Below, one piece after another: positions 1 through 12,200 of a stretch of 64,000 nt of DNA. The position numbers and the translations under genes were made by a program. Position 1 is the stretch's first letter. Every line of letters begins with the position of its first letter. The stretch comes from Saururus chinensis (taxonomy: Eukaryota; Streptophyta; Magnoliopsida; Piperales; Saururaceae), in contig CP141147.1 of the NCBI GenBank assembly GCA_035235625.1, forward strand, positions 8,049,001-8,113,000, in the 5' to 3' direction. The notes under the pieces were generated by a model, which did no database searches, was not told where the DNA came from, and was given only the letters and a program-made list of their open reading frames with translations.

Positions 1-2075
1 GGTCGGTTCAAGGGGTTCACGACCCCGTCATATGCCAAGAAAATTACATAGAGTCCATGAAGGCCAGTAGTACCCTTGAGTTGAATTTTTGGACCCATTA
101 GATATCATTAAGGCCTTAAACCAAATGACATAAATACCCCTTAGAGTGGACCCGCCCACATTCGTGTGAATGGAAGCATGAGTCAGTCTGAGAGTGGAGC
201 TTTGTGAGAGGTCAATGACTTAAATTAATAGAAGGGCAGTAAAATGACTAGAATGAACTAAGGGAGGGGTGGTGGAATTATCATAATGCCCTTAGGGGCA
301 GTATGTTCTATTTCTGCTAAAACGGATAACCTAACCACTAAGCGTTAGGGTACGCTATAGTGATGTGGAATGACTTCAAAAGGAAGGGTTGTGACTAGTA
401 AAAGACATGAAGACCTTGACAGGTCACAGTGTCATGAGAAATAAGGGGAAGAACCTTAATTATAAGGGTGTAAGGCAGTGATTTACACGTGTCTGCAATC
501 GTATACATTGATCAGCTAGAGTATTATATATGTAATTCACGTGTTGAGTGAGATTTGTTTACACTCTTGGGTTTGAATACATTAAGCCCTAGCCCTGCAC
601 ATGAGTGCAAGGGGCCTTCGTTTGTTATTTATGCATTTGTATGATTGGATGTTATCTATGTTGATGCATGCTTTTGATATTGATGCATTGATTCATATCA
701 GTAACTTAAGATTAATGAAGATTAATCAAGAGACATGGGTTGTTGTTGGTTTGGAGGGAGAACATCTAATCAAAATAAAGACTAAAATGCCCTCAATAGG
801 GTTTAGGACTGGTTCATGGATTGAACAGGGCCTTGGCATAGAATTTTACCTTGGTTAATGAACCGAGGATGGTTACGGGATGTTCTTTGAGTCATAGCTC
901 AATGGATGAGCTATTTATTGGGTCGATTCACAAGGTGAAAATGACCCAAATGGTTGAGTGAATACTTTTACTGGATGGAAATAATCTAGTCTAAGTTCAG
1001 ATGTTTGGCTGAGTCAATGGTCATAAGGACCTAAGGCTTATATGGATAATGCTGGAGATTGCGATATGCTTCTTCATTGCCATGACGGTTTGGGTATTGA
1101 CCAGAGGGTCTTTACCGCGGGTCTCCCGCAGGTCTTCCCAGGACTATTTAGTGCGTACGAAAAGCGGAGTTGTATGAGCATCATGGAAAGCTTGTGCTTC
1201 TTACCAATCTGTGTCCATGAGCACAGTTGGGATCCTTTTCCCCAGATTCGTGGCAGGCTATTGAGAGCCCTGGGGATTTGGGTCAAGTTACTGTTAAGCA
1301 GTCTACTCTAAGGTTGGAGTACTTGTTTGGGGATTTCTCGAGGGGCAAGTCATCTTCGAGTTATAGATTTGGTAGTATTAATTGTCGAACAAGAGTTGTG
1401 AGATAATTAATAACATTGTTTGTTGTTGCTTGTTAATTAGACAAGTGGAACGATTAAAGAACTTACTAAAATATAGGTTAAATATACTTAAGCATTGCAT
1501 GTGTGGTGCTATGCTTATTAGGATAGAGTAGTTTCTAGGCAGAACTACGTCTAGATCCGATCCTGTTGGAAACATTGGAGATGTTGTCTAATGAGTACGT
1601 AGGCAACTGACATCGGGTGATGTTGGCCCGATCTGAATAATATTAATTAAAACCTTTTGTTCTTTGGAAGCTCATCTGCTGAAGGGCAGAGAGATTCCAT
1701 TGTTGTGGTATTGTTTGGTTTCCTTGGTTGCAGATTCTCTAAGTGATGACAAGTGAGATCAAGACAGGCGAGCACAAGAAGAAGTTGTTACGTTTCTGCA
1801 ACTCTGGTACGTATGTGTACCTTTAGCTTGAGAGTCAACTTATTATTTATTTTTAGACGGATGATGGACTTGTACTTAGATGGATAAGCTATTCTTTATG
1901 AATTTTCAGACGTTAAATAATTTCATATGATTTGATATCCGTATTTGTGAACCCTAGTTATCATGACTTGGATATTTAATCGAATGGTTTGTTTTGTATT
2001 TAAGAACGAAAAAAAAATTTCTCTACTTACCGTTCGTGCTATTTAAAAATGTTTTTAAAAATCCGGGTCGTGACA
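1..2075 (+). mobile_element. LTR-like repeat, left member of an inverted pair (5' end beyond window)
   Basis: The stretch ends with GGGTCGTGACA at 2065-2075, the usual 3' end of plant gypsy LTRs of the TGTnACnCCC...CGTnACA class. Bases 1-1026 recur in reverse complement at 2076-3142. The block around 1060-1320 (ATG...GTGTCCATGAGCA...) resembles 48380-48540 inside another LTR of this window, which supports a retrotransposon origin. No open reading frame of note is present; the ORFs at 601-858 and 1042-1311 show no recognisable domain. The left end lies outside the window, so whether this is a solo LTR or part of a full element is unknown. Confidence 0.6.
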
Positions 2076-3142
2076 TTATGACTACCGACTCCCCCAAACA
2101 TTTGAAACTTAGACTCGATTATTTTCATGAAGTCAAGTATTCGCCCAACCATTTGGGTCCTTTTCACATTTTGAATCGGCCTAATAAATAGCTTATCGAC
2201 TGAGCTATAACTTAGAGAACATCCCAAACACTAATAGTTTCCATGAGACTCGGGTAAACTTCTATAACTACCCTCAGTTCATTAACCAAGGTAACTTTCT
2301 ATGTCAAGGCCCTGTCCCAAACCCTATTGAGGGTGTTTTAGTCTTTATCTTGATTAGATATTCTCCCCCTTGATCCAACAACAACCAATATCTATTGATT
2401 AATCTTCATCAATATCAAGTTACTAATATAACTTAATGCATTAATACTAAAAGCATGCATCAAAGTAAGCAACATAAATAACATGAAATCACACAAGTTC
2501 ATTAGAAATAAATGGAGGCCCATTCTAGTAATTTGCAAGTCTAGGGCTTAGTAAATTCAAGCCCGAGAATGAAAGTAACTCTTAACACACTACACAAGTT
2601 ATGTATATAATACCCTAGTGGATTTTTGCACTATGTTGCGGACATGTGTAACACACTGCCTTAAATTCTGAGAATTAGGGTTATTCCCCTTGTATCCTGT
2701 GACTATGATATGCAAAGGTCTTTGTGTCGCATACTGGTCACGCCTCTTCCATTTGAAGACATTTAACATTATTATAGTGTACCCTAACGCTTGGTAGCTA
2801 GGTTATTCATTTCAACAAAAACGGAACATACTGCCCTAAGGGCATTAGGGTAATTTTACCAATTGGGGATATGCTACCCTCCCTTTGGTCATTCGAGTCA
2901 TCTCACTACCCTTCTATTGATCTTAAGTTATTGACTTCTCAGAAGGCTCCACTCTCAAACTAACTTGCACTTTCATTTACAAGAATGCGGATGGTTCACT
3001 TGAAGGGGTATTTTTATCATTTTGACCAAGGCCTTATCAACATCTAATGGATCCAAAATTAGACTCAAGGGTACTACTTGACTTCATAGATTTAGTTTAA
3101 TTTTTTAGACATTTACTAGGGTCATTATCCCTTGAACCGACC
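2076..3142 (-). repeat. Inverted copy of bases 1-1026 (truncated LTR-like arm)
   Basis: Read on the minus strand this follows 1-1026 closely. CCCTTGAACCGACC at 3129-3142 mirrors the first bases of the window, and GTTCATTAACCAAGGTAA near 2280 mirrors 843-865. The arm begins exactly where the left LTR-like copy ends (2075/2076). With its partner it makes an imperfect palindrome with arms of about 1 kb and a spacer of about 1 kb. Confidence 0.7.
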
Positions 3143-5559
3143 TTGGTTGAATTAACAGTTTACGATGGGGCAAAACAGTCAATTACCTACTCAATGGGAA
3201 TTTTCCTCACTAAGTGGTTTGGCTTATACACTGAGAAGTTAGGTCAAACCTCTTTACTTAGGCCACCAAGTTAGGCCTCAAAAACTTAATTTCGTAACAT
3301 TAATTAATCGGGCCCGTATAGTGACTTAAACGAACAATTTGCGCGTCCAATTCAAGTAAACTGGCCCTCCGCATTATGTTCAACTTCGAACAGTTGTATC
3401 TCCCTCATCCGAACTCCGATTCGTGCGTTCTTGGTCGCATTTCAAAGCTCTTTCTGTCTACTTTCTATCCATATAAGTATTAACCACTGCTAATCGATGA
3501 TCAAGTTATTCTCACAAGAATGTCAAAGGGGTTAAATACTCTAATTTTCAATGTAGTCAACTTTAGGAATTTAGAAAATTCTCTGACGTTACACACATGC
3601 TAGTGCAATAGGCTTTAATTATGTTATTGTTCATAAGGGAGTGTAGGCCTTAGGGTTGCTTAGGGTTATTAGTCGTTTCTTAATTATTAGGGAGTTTATT
3701 GTTATTTCTAATTAATAATGTTTAGTGGGCTTTATGCTTTTGTTAGTGAGCCCATTATGATTCTCTATTTAAATATAAGGGTTATGCTCTAATTGAGTAG
3801 TGAATGAATTATTGAGTCTCTTATCTTCTCCCTTTTCCTCTCTGCCTCTCCCTCCTTCATGGTGGCCATGCCTCCCCCTCTCCCCTTTCTAAGCCATCTA
3901 GCGCTGCTCCCTTCCCTTACCCTGACTTCTAGGCTGTTATGGACATGGGTTCACAACAAATGGCTCAAGTCATTCAAGCACAACTTCAAGCTAAATTGGA
4001 GGCTGCAAACTCCAAGGGCAGGAACAAATAAGGGATTGAAAATTGGAATTCTTCTATCATTGAAAGGTTTAAAAAGATGATCCCTGCTTTCACTAGTGAA
4101 GATGAACCGAAGGAAAGAAAGAAGTGGATAAGACATTTGGACGACAATTAAAACCCGTGAATATGGAAATTTTCATTAGATATGGAGAAGGTCCTCTATC
4201 GAGTATCCTTCAATGATAACTGGTGCTTGTAACTAACAAACCAAGTTAACCCCTTCAAATAAGCATTGGATCCGCAAACTAGAGAGGAAAATAAAAAAAT
4301 CTAAAGGCTCTCAATAGAAATAGACTATCTAGAGCCTCTCCATAGGAAAAACATGACTAGAACATACAGAGAAACTATCTATTTATAGTTCCTTAGGTCA
4401 TTTATGCAAGATTAAGTCAAATCAGAGATGTAGGGAAAACCAATTAAGGTTTTCGGCTTTAGCCGAACTTGTGCATACTTTTGAGATTGATTGTTCCGAT
4501 TCTTTTAGCCTTACCTTCAACTTCTAGAATGAACTCCAATAAGAAGTCGGTTTGGTCACACTTTTGACCAAGTTTTGTCTTCCCTTGAATTTAAGGTCAA
4601 ATGTTCGTGTTCATAAACTTTAGACAATTCTTTAACTCAAAACTCTTTTCTTCTTTTTTGAATCTTGGGATAACATGAATCCAATGTAAATGATCAAAAA
4701 TTACTTGAATTATGTTCTTATTGTCTTTCAAATCTCATGAAGCTTGTTCAAAGCATCCATGCAGCTTCAAAGTGACTTAAATCTTCAAGTTTTTCATTTT
4801 CTTCATTATATAACCTCAAAGTTAATATTTAGATTGATAACACACCTCAAGTATTCAATCTAAGACATATTCTTATACATTCAAGAAACAAACAATTGAC
4901 TGAAGCTGTGTAGTTGATTTTACTTGGTAGAAGTTTTCACATAAACAATTGAATTTTGGAATAGCTAAAATTCTCCAAAGTTTAATACAAGCCATATCTG
5001 GTATATTTGAGGGAATGTTATAGTGCATGGATTGATCAGTAAACAAATAAGGTGGAAAATTTCCCACTACACCATATAGGCTGATCCACATCTGCAAAGC
5101 TCAATGGGATTGACCTTATATTGTTCACCACCTCTTCTGGTCATATAGATGTGGATTATCTACCACCTCCATGTTTTTTCAGAACAAACATCAAACAAAG
5201 TTGGGTTTGGCCAGAGCCAAGCTCATTTTGTCAAAAAGGAAATGATAACTATAAATAAAACCTTTTAATTGTGAGCGGCAGATTTTGATTTGACAGAAAA
5301 AAAAGTAGTTAATCATTTTATGTTTAACCAAAATTTGTTATCTCACAGTGGAAGGGTTTTGGTGGACAAATTTATTGCGCCTTCATCAACTTCTAAATAA
5401 AAATATGATTTCTCATTGGCACGCCTTAGTCTCAACTCCCAAGTTTTCACATGAGTTAGTCTTGTGAAATTTAATCAGAAATTTTTGTTGCATGCTTTTC
5501 TTGCGAGAATATCACTATCCTTCAATAAACATTAATAAAATTACAATTCAGCTATCAAA
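3143..5559. other. Intergenic, degraded retroelement DNA, no gene seen
   Basis: No gene is supported apart from the gag-like remnant listed separately at 3933-4150. The piece near 4725-4775 (AAATCTCATGAAGC, AGCTTCAAAGTGA) recurs near 36450-36500, so it belongs to a dispersed repeat. A TGACGTTACA at about 3584-3593 resembles an LTR end. The remainder is AT-rich and featureless. Confidence 0.5.
3933..4150 (+). pseudogene. Ty3/gypsy gag N-terminal remnant
   Basis: From an ATG at 3933 the frame reads a Gln/Ala-rich helix (QQMAQVIQAQLQAKLEAA), stops at a TAA near 4026, and continues in another frame with RFKKMIPAFTSEDEP followed by a Trp-containing stretch. Spacing of Phe, Pro, Asp-Pro-like and Trp residues resembles the start of gag in plant chromovirus-type gypsy elements. 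Upstream pyrimidine-rich DNA (3815-3880) would suit an LTR/leader. It is a short, broken fragment and no other gag or pol portion follows. Confidence 0.4.
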
Positions 5560-6207
5560 TTGGATGTGACATATTTTATTCTAATACAGTATTATCAATA
5601 ACATATACAATTAAAAAGATAAATGATGACCCTTAAACAACACGCAATTCTTTGGAGCCCCCACTGTCAAACCCTGACCACCCAAGAGACAAAGCAGCCG
5701 AGAGTATACTTATGTCAGTCCAGATCACAGTGGCTCCCACAACGCAATGGTCGGTCTCTCCCTTTTTCTGACTTCCAGCATTCTCATCCGCCGACATCCG
5801 CCGTATATTCTGATCTGCCTCTGCCAGTCGAGTCCCCAGTTCAGTCCAAACTACGAAGTAGTTTAAGTAGTTATTTTGCAGGCACAGCTCACAACATACT
5901 TGGAAAGCTGGCCATTGGTGGGACAGTGAGTCCGACGGTTTACAACGTCAGCGTCCTATTTGGCATTGAATCAAAAAAGTTGGCGGGGCGGTGGGGGGGG
6001 GGGGGGGTGGGGTGGCTGCTGCCCCTGCAGCCCTGCCTTTTGCTTTTGAGAGCTGCCCACCCTTCTTCCTTCTCCTTTTGCCTTATTTATTCCTTCTTCT
6101 CTCCAATCCAGCACATTGCTTTCATGTCCTGAGGAATCCCTGGGAACCCATTTCATCCGGCAGCTGAAAGAATCCGATTTCGATGAGCGTTTGATCAGTC
6201 ACTCATT
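5560..6207 (+). promoter_or_regulatory. Presumed promoter and 5' leader of the myosin XI-F-like gene
   Basis: This is the sequence just upstream of the start codon at 6208. It contains GGCGGGGCGG followed by 15 consecutive G (5993-6007) and another GGGG, then a pyrimidine-rich stretch at 6060-6115 (CTTCTTCCTTCTCCTTTTG) typical of plant Y-patch/5' leader sequence, with CTTATTTATTCC near 6081 as a weak TATA candidate. The open frame at 5623-6132 crosses the G-run, has no recognisable domain and is treated as chance. The transcription start cannot be fixed from sequence. Confidence 0.45.
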
Positions 6208-9200
6208 ATGGTGATGAAGCAGATCTTCTTCACTTGTCTGTTCTTATCTTCTGTCTCTTCTTTTCAATCTTCTCTGATTGTTCTTTGCTCTCTTTTTCTT
6301 TTCCAATTGAATCAGGGGAGCCCGGTGAACATAATTGTTGGCTCCCATGTCTGGGTCGAGGATCCGGAGGTTGCATGGATCGATGGGGAAGTGATGGAAA
6401 TAAATGGAACTGGTGCCATAATCATCACAACGAATGGAAATAAAGTGAGTTTTAATGATCAAGTTTCTGATCTTGGACTTCTCTTTCATGATCAAACTCA
6501 CCATATAATAGCAGTGCTTTCAGTTCATATTTTTTCCCAAAAAAAAAAGCAAAATAAGTTTTCAGTTCACATATATTATTTTGTCTTACACCAATATCTT
6601 AACAGATTCAATGAGTTCACATATGGTTAGTTATTCTCCTTTTGTATCAGCAGTCTTATATTAATTAGTAGTAGTGTTGGCAAGAGCATGCACTAACTGA
6701 AACAGTGTGGGGGACTTTCAAAATCCTTTCATAACTGAGTTGGCAATACAATAATCATCTGTAGTTGTTCCCTGTTTGTACAAATGCTTCCTTTTGTTGA
6801 TAATTTGTTAATTCCTCCAAAATTCTCTGCAAGTGCTTATCAAGCATAAATCAAGAATCTTCTATTACAATAATATACCCATATCGAAAGTTTTGTAGCT
6901 TACATTATGATGGAAAAGTTCTCAATTGATGATATATTTGACTTTGATCACAGTGCTAAAAATGCTTTCACTATCATCAATCATCCAATAACATGATTAC
7001 AAATAAGAACTGATCCACAATATTTAAAATTTTCAATAAATGCTGGAACTTAGAGACAACAACTTGAGTTGCTATAGAAATTTTAAGAAATCCAAATGAG
7101 GTGTTTGCCTGTATTTAGTCTTTGAATGACTGAGTATCCTACTCTATTGGATAACTACTAGTGTTTGTTAGATTGCTTCTTCTTTTGAAAATTGGGTGAG
7201 AATAGCAGTCAATCACAATCTTTTACTGCCTTAGGTTGTGGCCAATCTCTCGAGTATATATCCAAAAGACACAGAAGCTCCACCGGCAGGAGTTGATGAC
7301 ATGACGAAGCTAGCTTATCTGCATGAGCCAGGAGTTCTGCAGAATCTTGCTTCCCGGTTTGCTCTTAATGAAATATATGTATGTGTAATTATCATTCAAT
7401 CACGGGTAACAAGATAAAAGTTTGATTTGAATGTGATACTTGAATTGGTAAACATTATCAGACATACACGGGTAACATTTTGATAGCTGTTAACCCATTC
7501 CGGAGGCTGCCACATTTGTATGACATTCACATGATGGAACAGTATAAAGGAGCTGCTTTTGGGGAGCTCAGTCCCCACCTTTTTGCCGTTGCAGATGCCT
7601 GCTACAGGTATGCAACACTTAGTTCAATTTATATAAATATTTTAGTAGATAACTGAAACCGAGGTAATTTAGTTGGTCTTCCTCAGGGCAATGATAAATG
7701 AACATGGGAGCCAATCCATTTTAGTGAGTGGTGAGAGTGGTGCTGGTAAAACAGAGACAACGAAGATGTTGATGAGGTACCTCGCATTCATGGGTGGAAG
7801 CTCTGGGACAGAGGGAAGAACTGTAGAACAGCAGGTTTTGGAGGTATGGATGTTTTTAAGACCATGGAAACTTGCTTCAAATTTCTTCCCAGTGCACTGA
7901 TGGGCTGCCTACCCTTTTTTAGTCCAACCCTGTCTTGGAAGCATTTGGAAACGCCAAAACAGTAAAGAACAACAATTCAAGGTGAGGACCAGTTAAAAGA
8001 ATTTTAAATGTTGTCATCAAATAGTCTGAATGTATTATTACCCTTGTTTCTTATATTATTCTTATCAGTCGATTTGGTAAGTTTGTGGAGATCCAATTCA
8101 GCAAACATGGGAAGATATCAGGAGCTGCAGTGAGAACGTATCTTCTAGAAAGGTCACGTGTTTGTCAAGTATCTGATCCAGAGAGAAATTATCATTGCTT
8201 CTACATGCTCTGTGCTGCACCACCAGAGGTAGCCACGTCCTATAATCACAAGTCTGTTTTGCATAAATCACCAAATTTATGGCAGTTCATACCCAATTTG
8301 GACTCAAATACATACCAAAAGAGTAAATATTCAGAAGGGAATACTTACATTGTGAGCACTTTTCAGGATGTAAAGAAGTACAAGCTTGGGGACCCGCAAA
8401 CTTTCCATTATCTCAACCAGACTAACTGCTATGAAGTAGCAAATGTGAATGATGCCAGGGAATACCTGGAAACTCGAAATGCTATGGATGTTCTTGGAAT
8501 CAGCCAAGACGAACAGGTCTCATAATATAACATTAGATACTGCAGCAGGACCACAGAGTCTAACTCCTTATATAGTAAAGACCTAATAAATTCTGGTTGC
8601 AGGATGGAATATTTCGTGTGGTGGCAGCTATTCTTCACCTTGGTAATATTGACTTCATTAAGGGAAAGGAAGTTGATTCTTCCAATTTGAAAGATGAGAA
8701 GGCCGCATATCATCTTCAAACAGCTGCCGAGCTACTAATGTACGGATATGAACAATCTGGTGCATAAATTTCTGTGGGTTGTTTATTGGCTCCTAGAATC
8801 TTTCTCTTAGGTTTACAAATGCTTTTAGGTGTGATGACAAAGCTCTTGAAGATTCTCTATGTAAACGGGTGATTGTTACACCAGATGGTAATATCACAAA
8901 ATTCCTTGATCCAGCCTCTGCTGCCTTAAGTCGTGATGCCTTAGCTAAAACAATATATTCAAGGCTTTTTGATTGGTGAGTTATGACAGCGATCTATACA
9001 TATATATGTGTGATTGATTTTTCGACAACAGATATTTTCAAATTTAACGAAAAGAAACTAAATTTTTTTTGCAAAAATGTCTTATGCAGTTTTCCTTTTC
9101 ATAACAGATTAATTGCTTGATACAGTTTGACACTGAAAATATTTGAACATCCATAAATAATTGCAGGATTGTTGAGAAAATAAACAGTTCTATAGGACAA

Positions 9201-12200
9201 GACCCTGGTGCAGCCAGCATTATTGGAGTCCTCGATATCTATGGCTTTGAAAGTTTCAAGATTAACAGGTGAAGTATAAAATAAGTTTCTTAATAAATAA
9301 TTAAGACAGTGAAATGATGAATAGACATTAGAAGTCTCTAGCTAACAAATTCGTGCTTCAGTTTTGAGCAGTTATGTATCAACCTAACAAATGAGAAGTT
9401 GCAACAACATTTCAATCAAGTAAGACAAGAATAAGCTTGAATGATGTGGAAACATATATTGTTTTATACTAGAGTGATTAATTGCTTCTCCACAGCATGT
9501 TTTCAAAATGGAACAAGATGAGTACACAAGAGAAGAGATCAACTGGAGCTATGTAGAATTTGTGGACAACCAAGATGTGCTGGACCTAATTGAAAAGGTT
9601 GTTAACCTCCAAAATTAGGAAATGTTATTTAACATTATCTTAGAGATCATGTACCAGTGGGTATATGAAATATGTCCTAATTTTTTTTTGTGTGTGCCTG
9701 CATGCAGAAACCTGGAGGAATAATTGCCCTTCTTGATGAAGCATGGTAATAAAATCAAGAATAATTGCACTTTCAGAGGAAGCATAAAATTATTTTAATC
9801 TGCTCTTGTGAAGATAGTGCACTAGCAGTCAATAACACCAAAGGCATCAATATAAAAAATTTGAAGAGATAATTTTAAAATAAAATGAAAACCAATTTTT
9901 TATTGTACTTCCTGCAGCATGTTTCCAAAAGCAACCCATGAAACCTTTGCTCAGAAAATGTATCAGACATACAAGGGCCACAAACGCTTCAGCAAACCAA
10001 AGCTTGCAAGAACTGACTTCACCATCAACCATTATGCTGGTGATGTAAGGAGGATATTAATACTGTTCATTATTAAATGTCAATGCTTGCCATGAACCTT
10101 GTAGACTCTTCATCCTTGGTAAATTCTTGCAATAAATAAGAAATTTCTACCCCATAGGTTACATACCTAGCAGATCAGTTCCTCGACAAGAACAAAGATT
10201 ACGTAGTGGCAGAGCATCAGTCTTTATTAAATGCATCAAAGTGCCACTTTGTGGCAAATCTCTTCCTTCCATTGCCAGAGGAGAGTTCAAAACAATCCAA
10301 GTTCTCTTCAATAGGGACTCGATTTAAGGTATCTGTCAGTAGACTGGTAATATTTTGAACTGATTCTGTCCTTTTCAACCAATCAGTCTGATACCTCTAC
10401 TGCAACATACCTATATATACAGCAACAACTGCAGGCTCTTATGGAAACTCTTAGCACAACAGAGCCTCATTACATCAGATGTGTCAAACCAAATGCGGTT
10501 CTAAAGCCAGGGATCTTTGAGAACTTCAATGTGCTAAATCAATTGAGGTGTGGGGTATGTACCATATTTGAACTAGTTACCTCTATCTAACTCTTGTCTA
10601 GTAGTTTATCTGCTAATACAATTAATATTCCCTACATTTGCCATTTTGGCAGGGTGTTCTGGAGGCAATTCGAATAAGTTGTGCCGGTTATCCAACTAAG
10701 AGAACTTTTGACGAGTTCTTAGATCGGTTTGGTATGCTTGCTCCAGAGGTATTAGATAGGTATGGCTGTTAATTATTTGTCATTCCTGCTTAGACCTTTG
10801 TTTGTTAGAACATATGGTATAATCATGAAATAAAGGAAAATTGTTTCTTTAGCTTCATGAAAAAAGAGAGACAAGTAAACAAAAATAGAGGAAAACAGAG
10901 AACATTATTTTACTGGTGAAGCTAACAAAAATTGTAGGAAACTGACAATTTCAAACGTTATAGTACTAAATATGTTGTATAATGACAGCTCAGATGAGAA
11001 ATCAGTATGCATATCCATCTTGGATAGAATGGGTCTAAAAGGTTATCAGGTATGTGAAAGAACATCTTTGTTGCAATCTTGATCTAAATTATTGGCAGTG
11101 TTTGCCTTAATATGTAATGAGTTAAGGTTCGATAGACTGCCTGAATTTTAACACGGTTCTTAAAATCCAGATAGGGAAGACAAAGGTGTTCCTTCGAGCA
11201 GGGCAAATGGCCGAACTTGATGCTCGAAGAATTGAAGTTTTGGCAACTGCTGCAAGATTGATTCAGAGACAAATCCGGACACATCTCACCCGGAAAGAGT
11301 TTATTTCTCTTAAAAGAGCCACAATTCACACGCAGAAATTATGGAGAGGTTATTTTCTTTCAATCAGTATATGTGATAACTTAAAGATGATATTCAAAAG
11401 AATCAAAACGAAAATTTTCCCATTGGAGGCATAAACATATAAGCTTTGAACATAACAGCCCAGCTTGCCCGCAACTTGTATGAGCATATGAGATGGGAGT
11501 ATGCATCAGTTCGTATACAAAAATATGCACGGTCTCATAAAGCCAGAAAAGCTTATAGGAAATTAAGAGAAGCAGCCATAGCCATTCAGACAGGCCTGAG
11601 AGCAATGGCTGCCAAGAATGAATATAGATTCAAAAGGCAAAGTAAAGCAGCAAAAATAATTCAGGTAACATTAGATTGTGATAAGGTTATCATAATCATC
11701 ATATCTGGAAAGGTCTTCAATACTGATGGTTTTTTTATTGTTTTTTGAGCAGACACAATGGCGTAGGCACCAAGCTCTTACAGCTTACAAGCAGCAAAAG
11801 AGAACTACTATAGTTCTTCAGTGTCTATGGAGAGGGCGAATGGCAAGACGGGAGCTTCGGAAGCTAAGAATGGTAAGCAACAAGTATTCATTGTAGATCC
11901 TGGTCCTGCTCACTTCTAAATAGCGAGAATTGTGATTACTTTCTTTCTTTGCTTATTGTTGCTGTCTAGGATGCAAGAGAGACTGGAGCTCTGAAAGAAG
12001 CCAAAGACAAGCTAGAGAAGCGTGTTGAAGAACTCACATGGAGATTGGAATTTGAAAAGCATATGAGGGTACTCTTTCTTAGAACACAAATCCTTAAACT
12101 TCATATAATTACCCTTTTGACTAAACGTAATATAGTGGCCACCTCATAACTAAATGCATCAAATTGCTGTGTGCTCAAACTATTTCCTATATTATGAATC

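Noticed and set aside
5623-6132. 169-codon open frame upstream of the myosin
   Set aside because: It crosses the 15-G run and pyrimidine patch, has no domain and overlaps the presumed promoter/leader.
8229-8366. Treating the in-frame stretch as coding
   Set aside because: GT-AG borders fall exactly where family members join CAAPPE to the next block, and the translated insert has no counterpart I know of.
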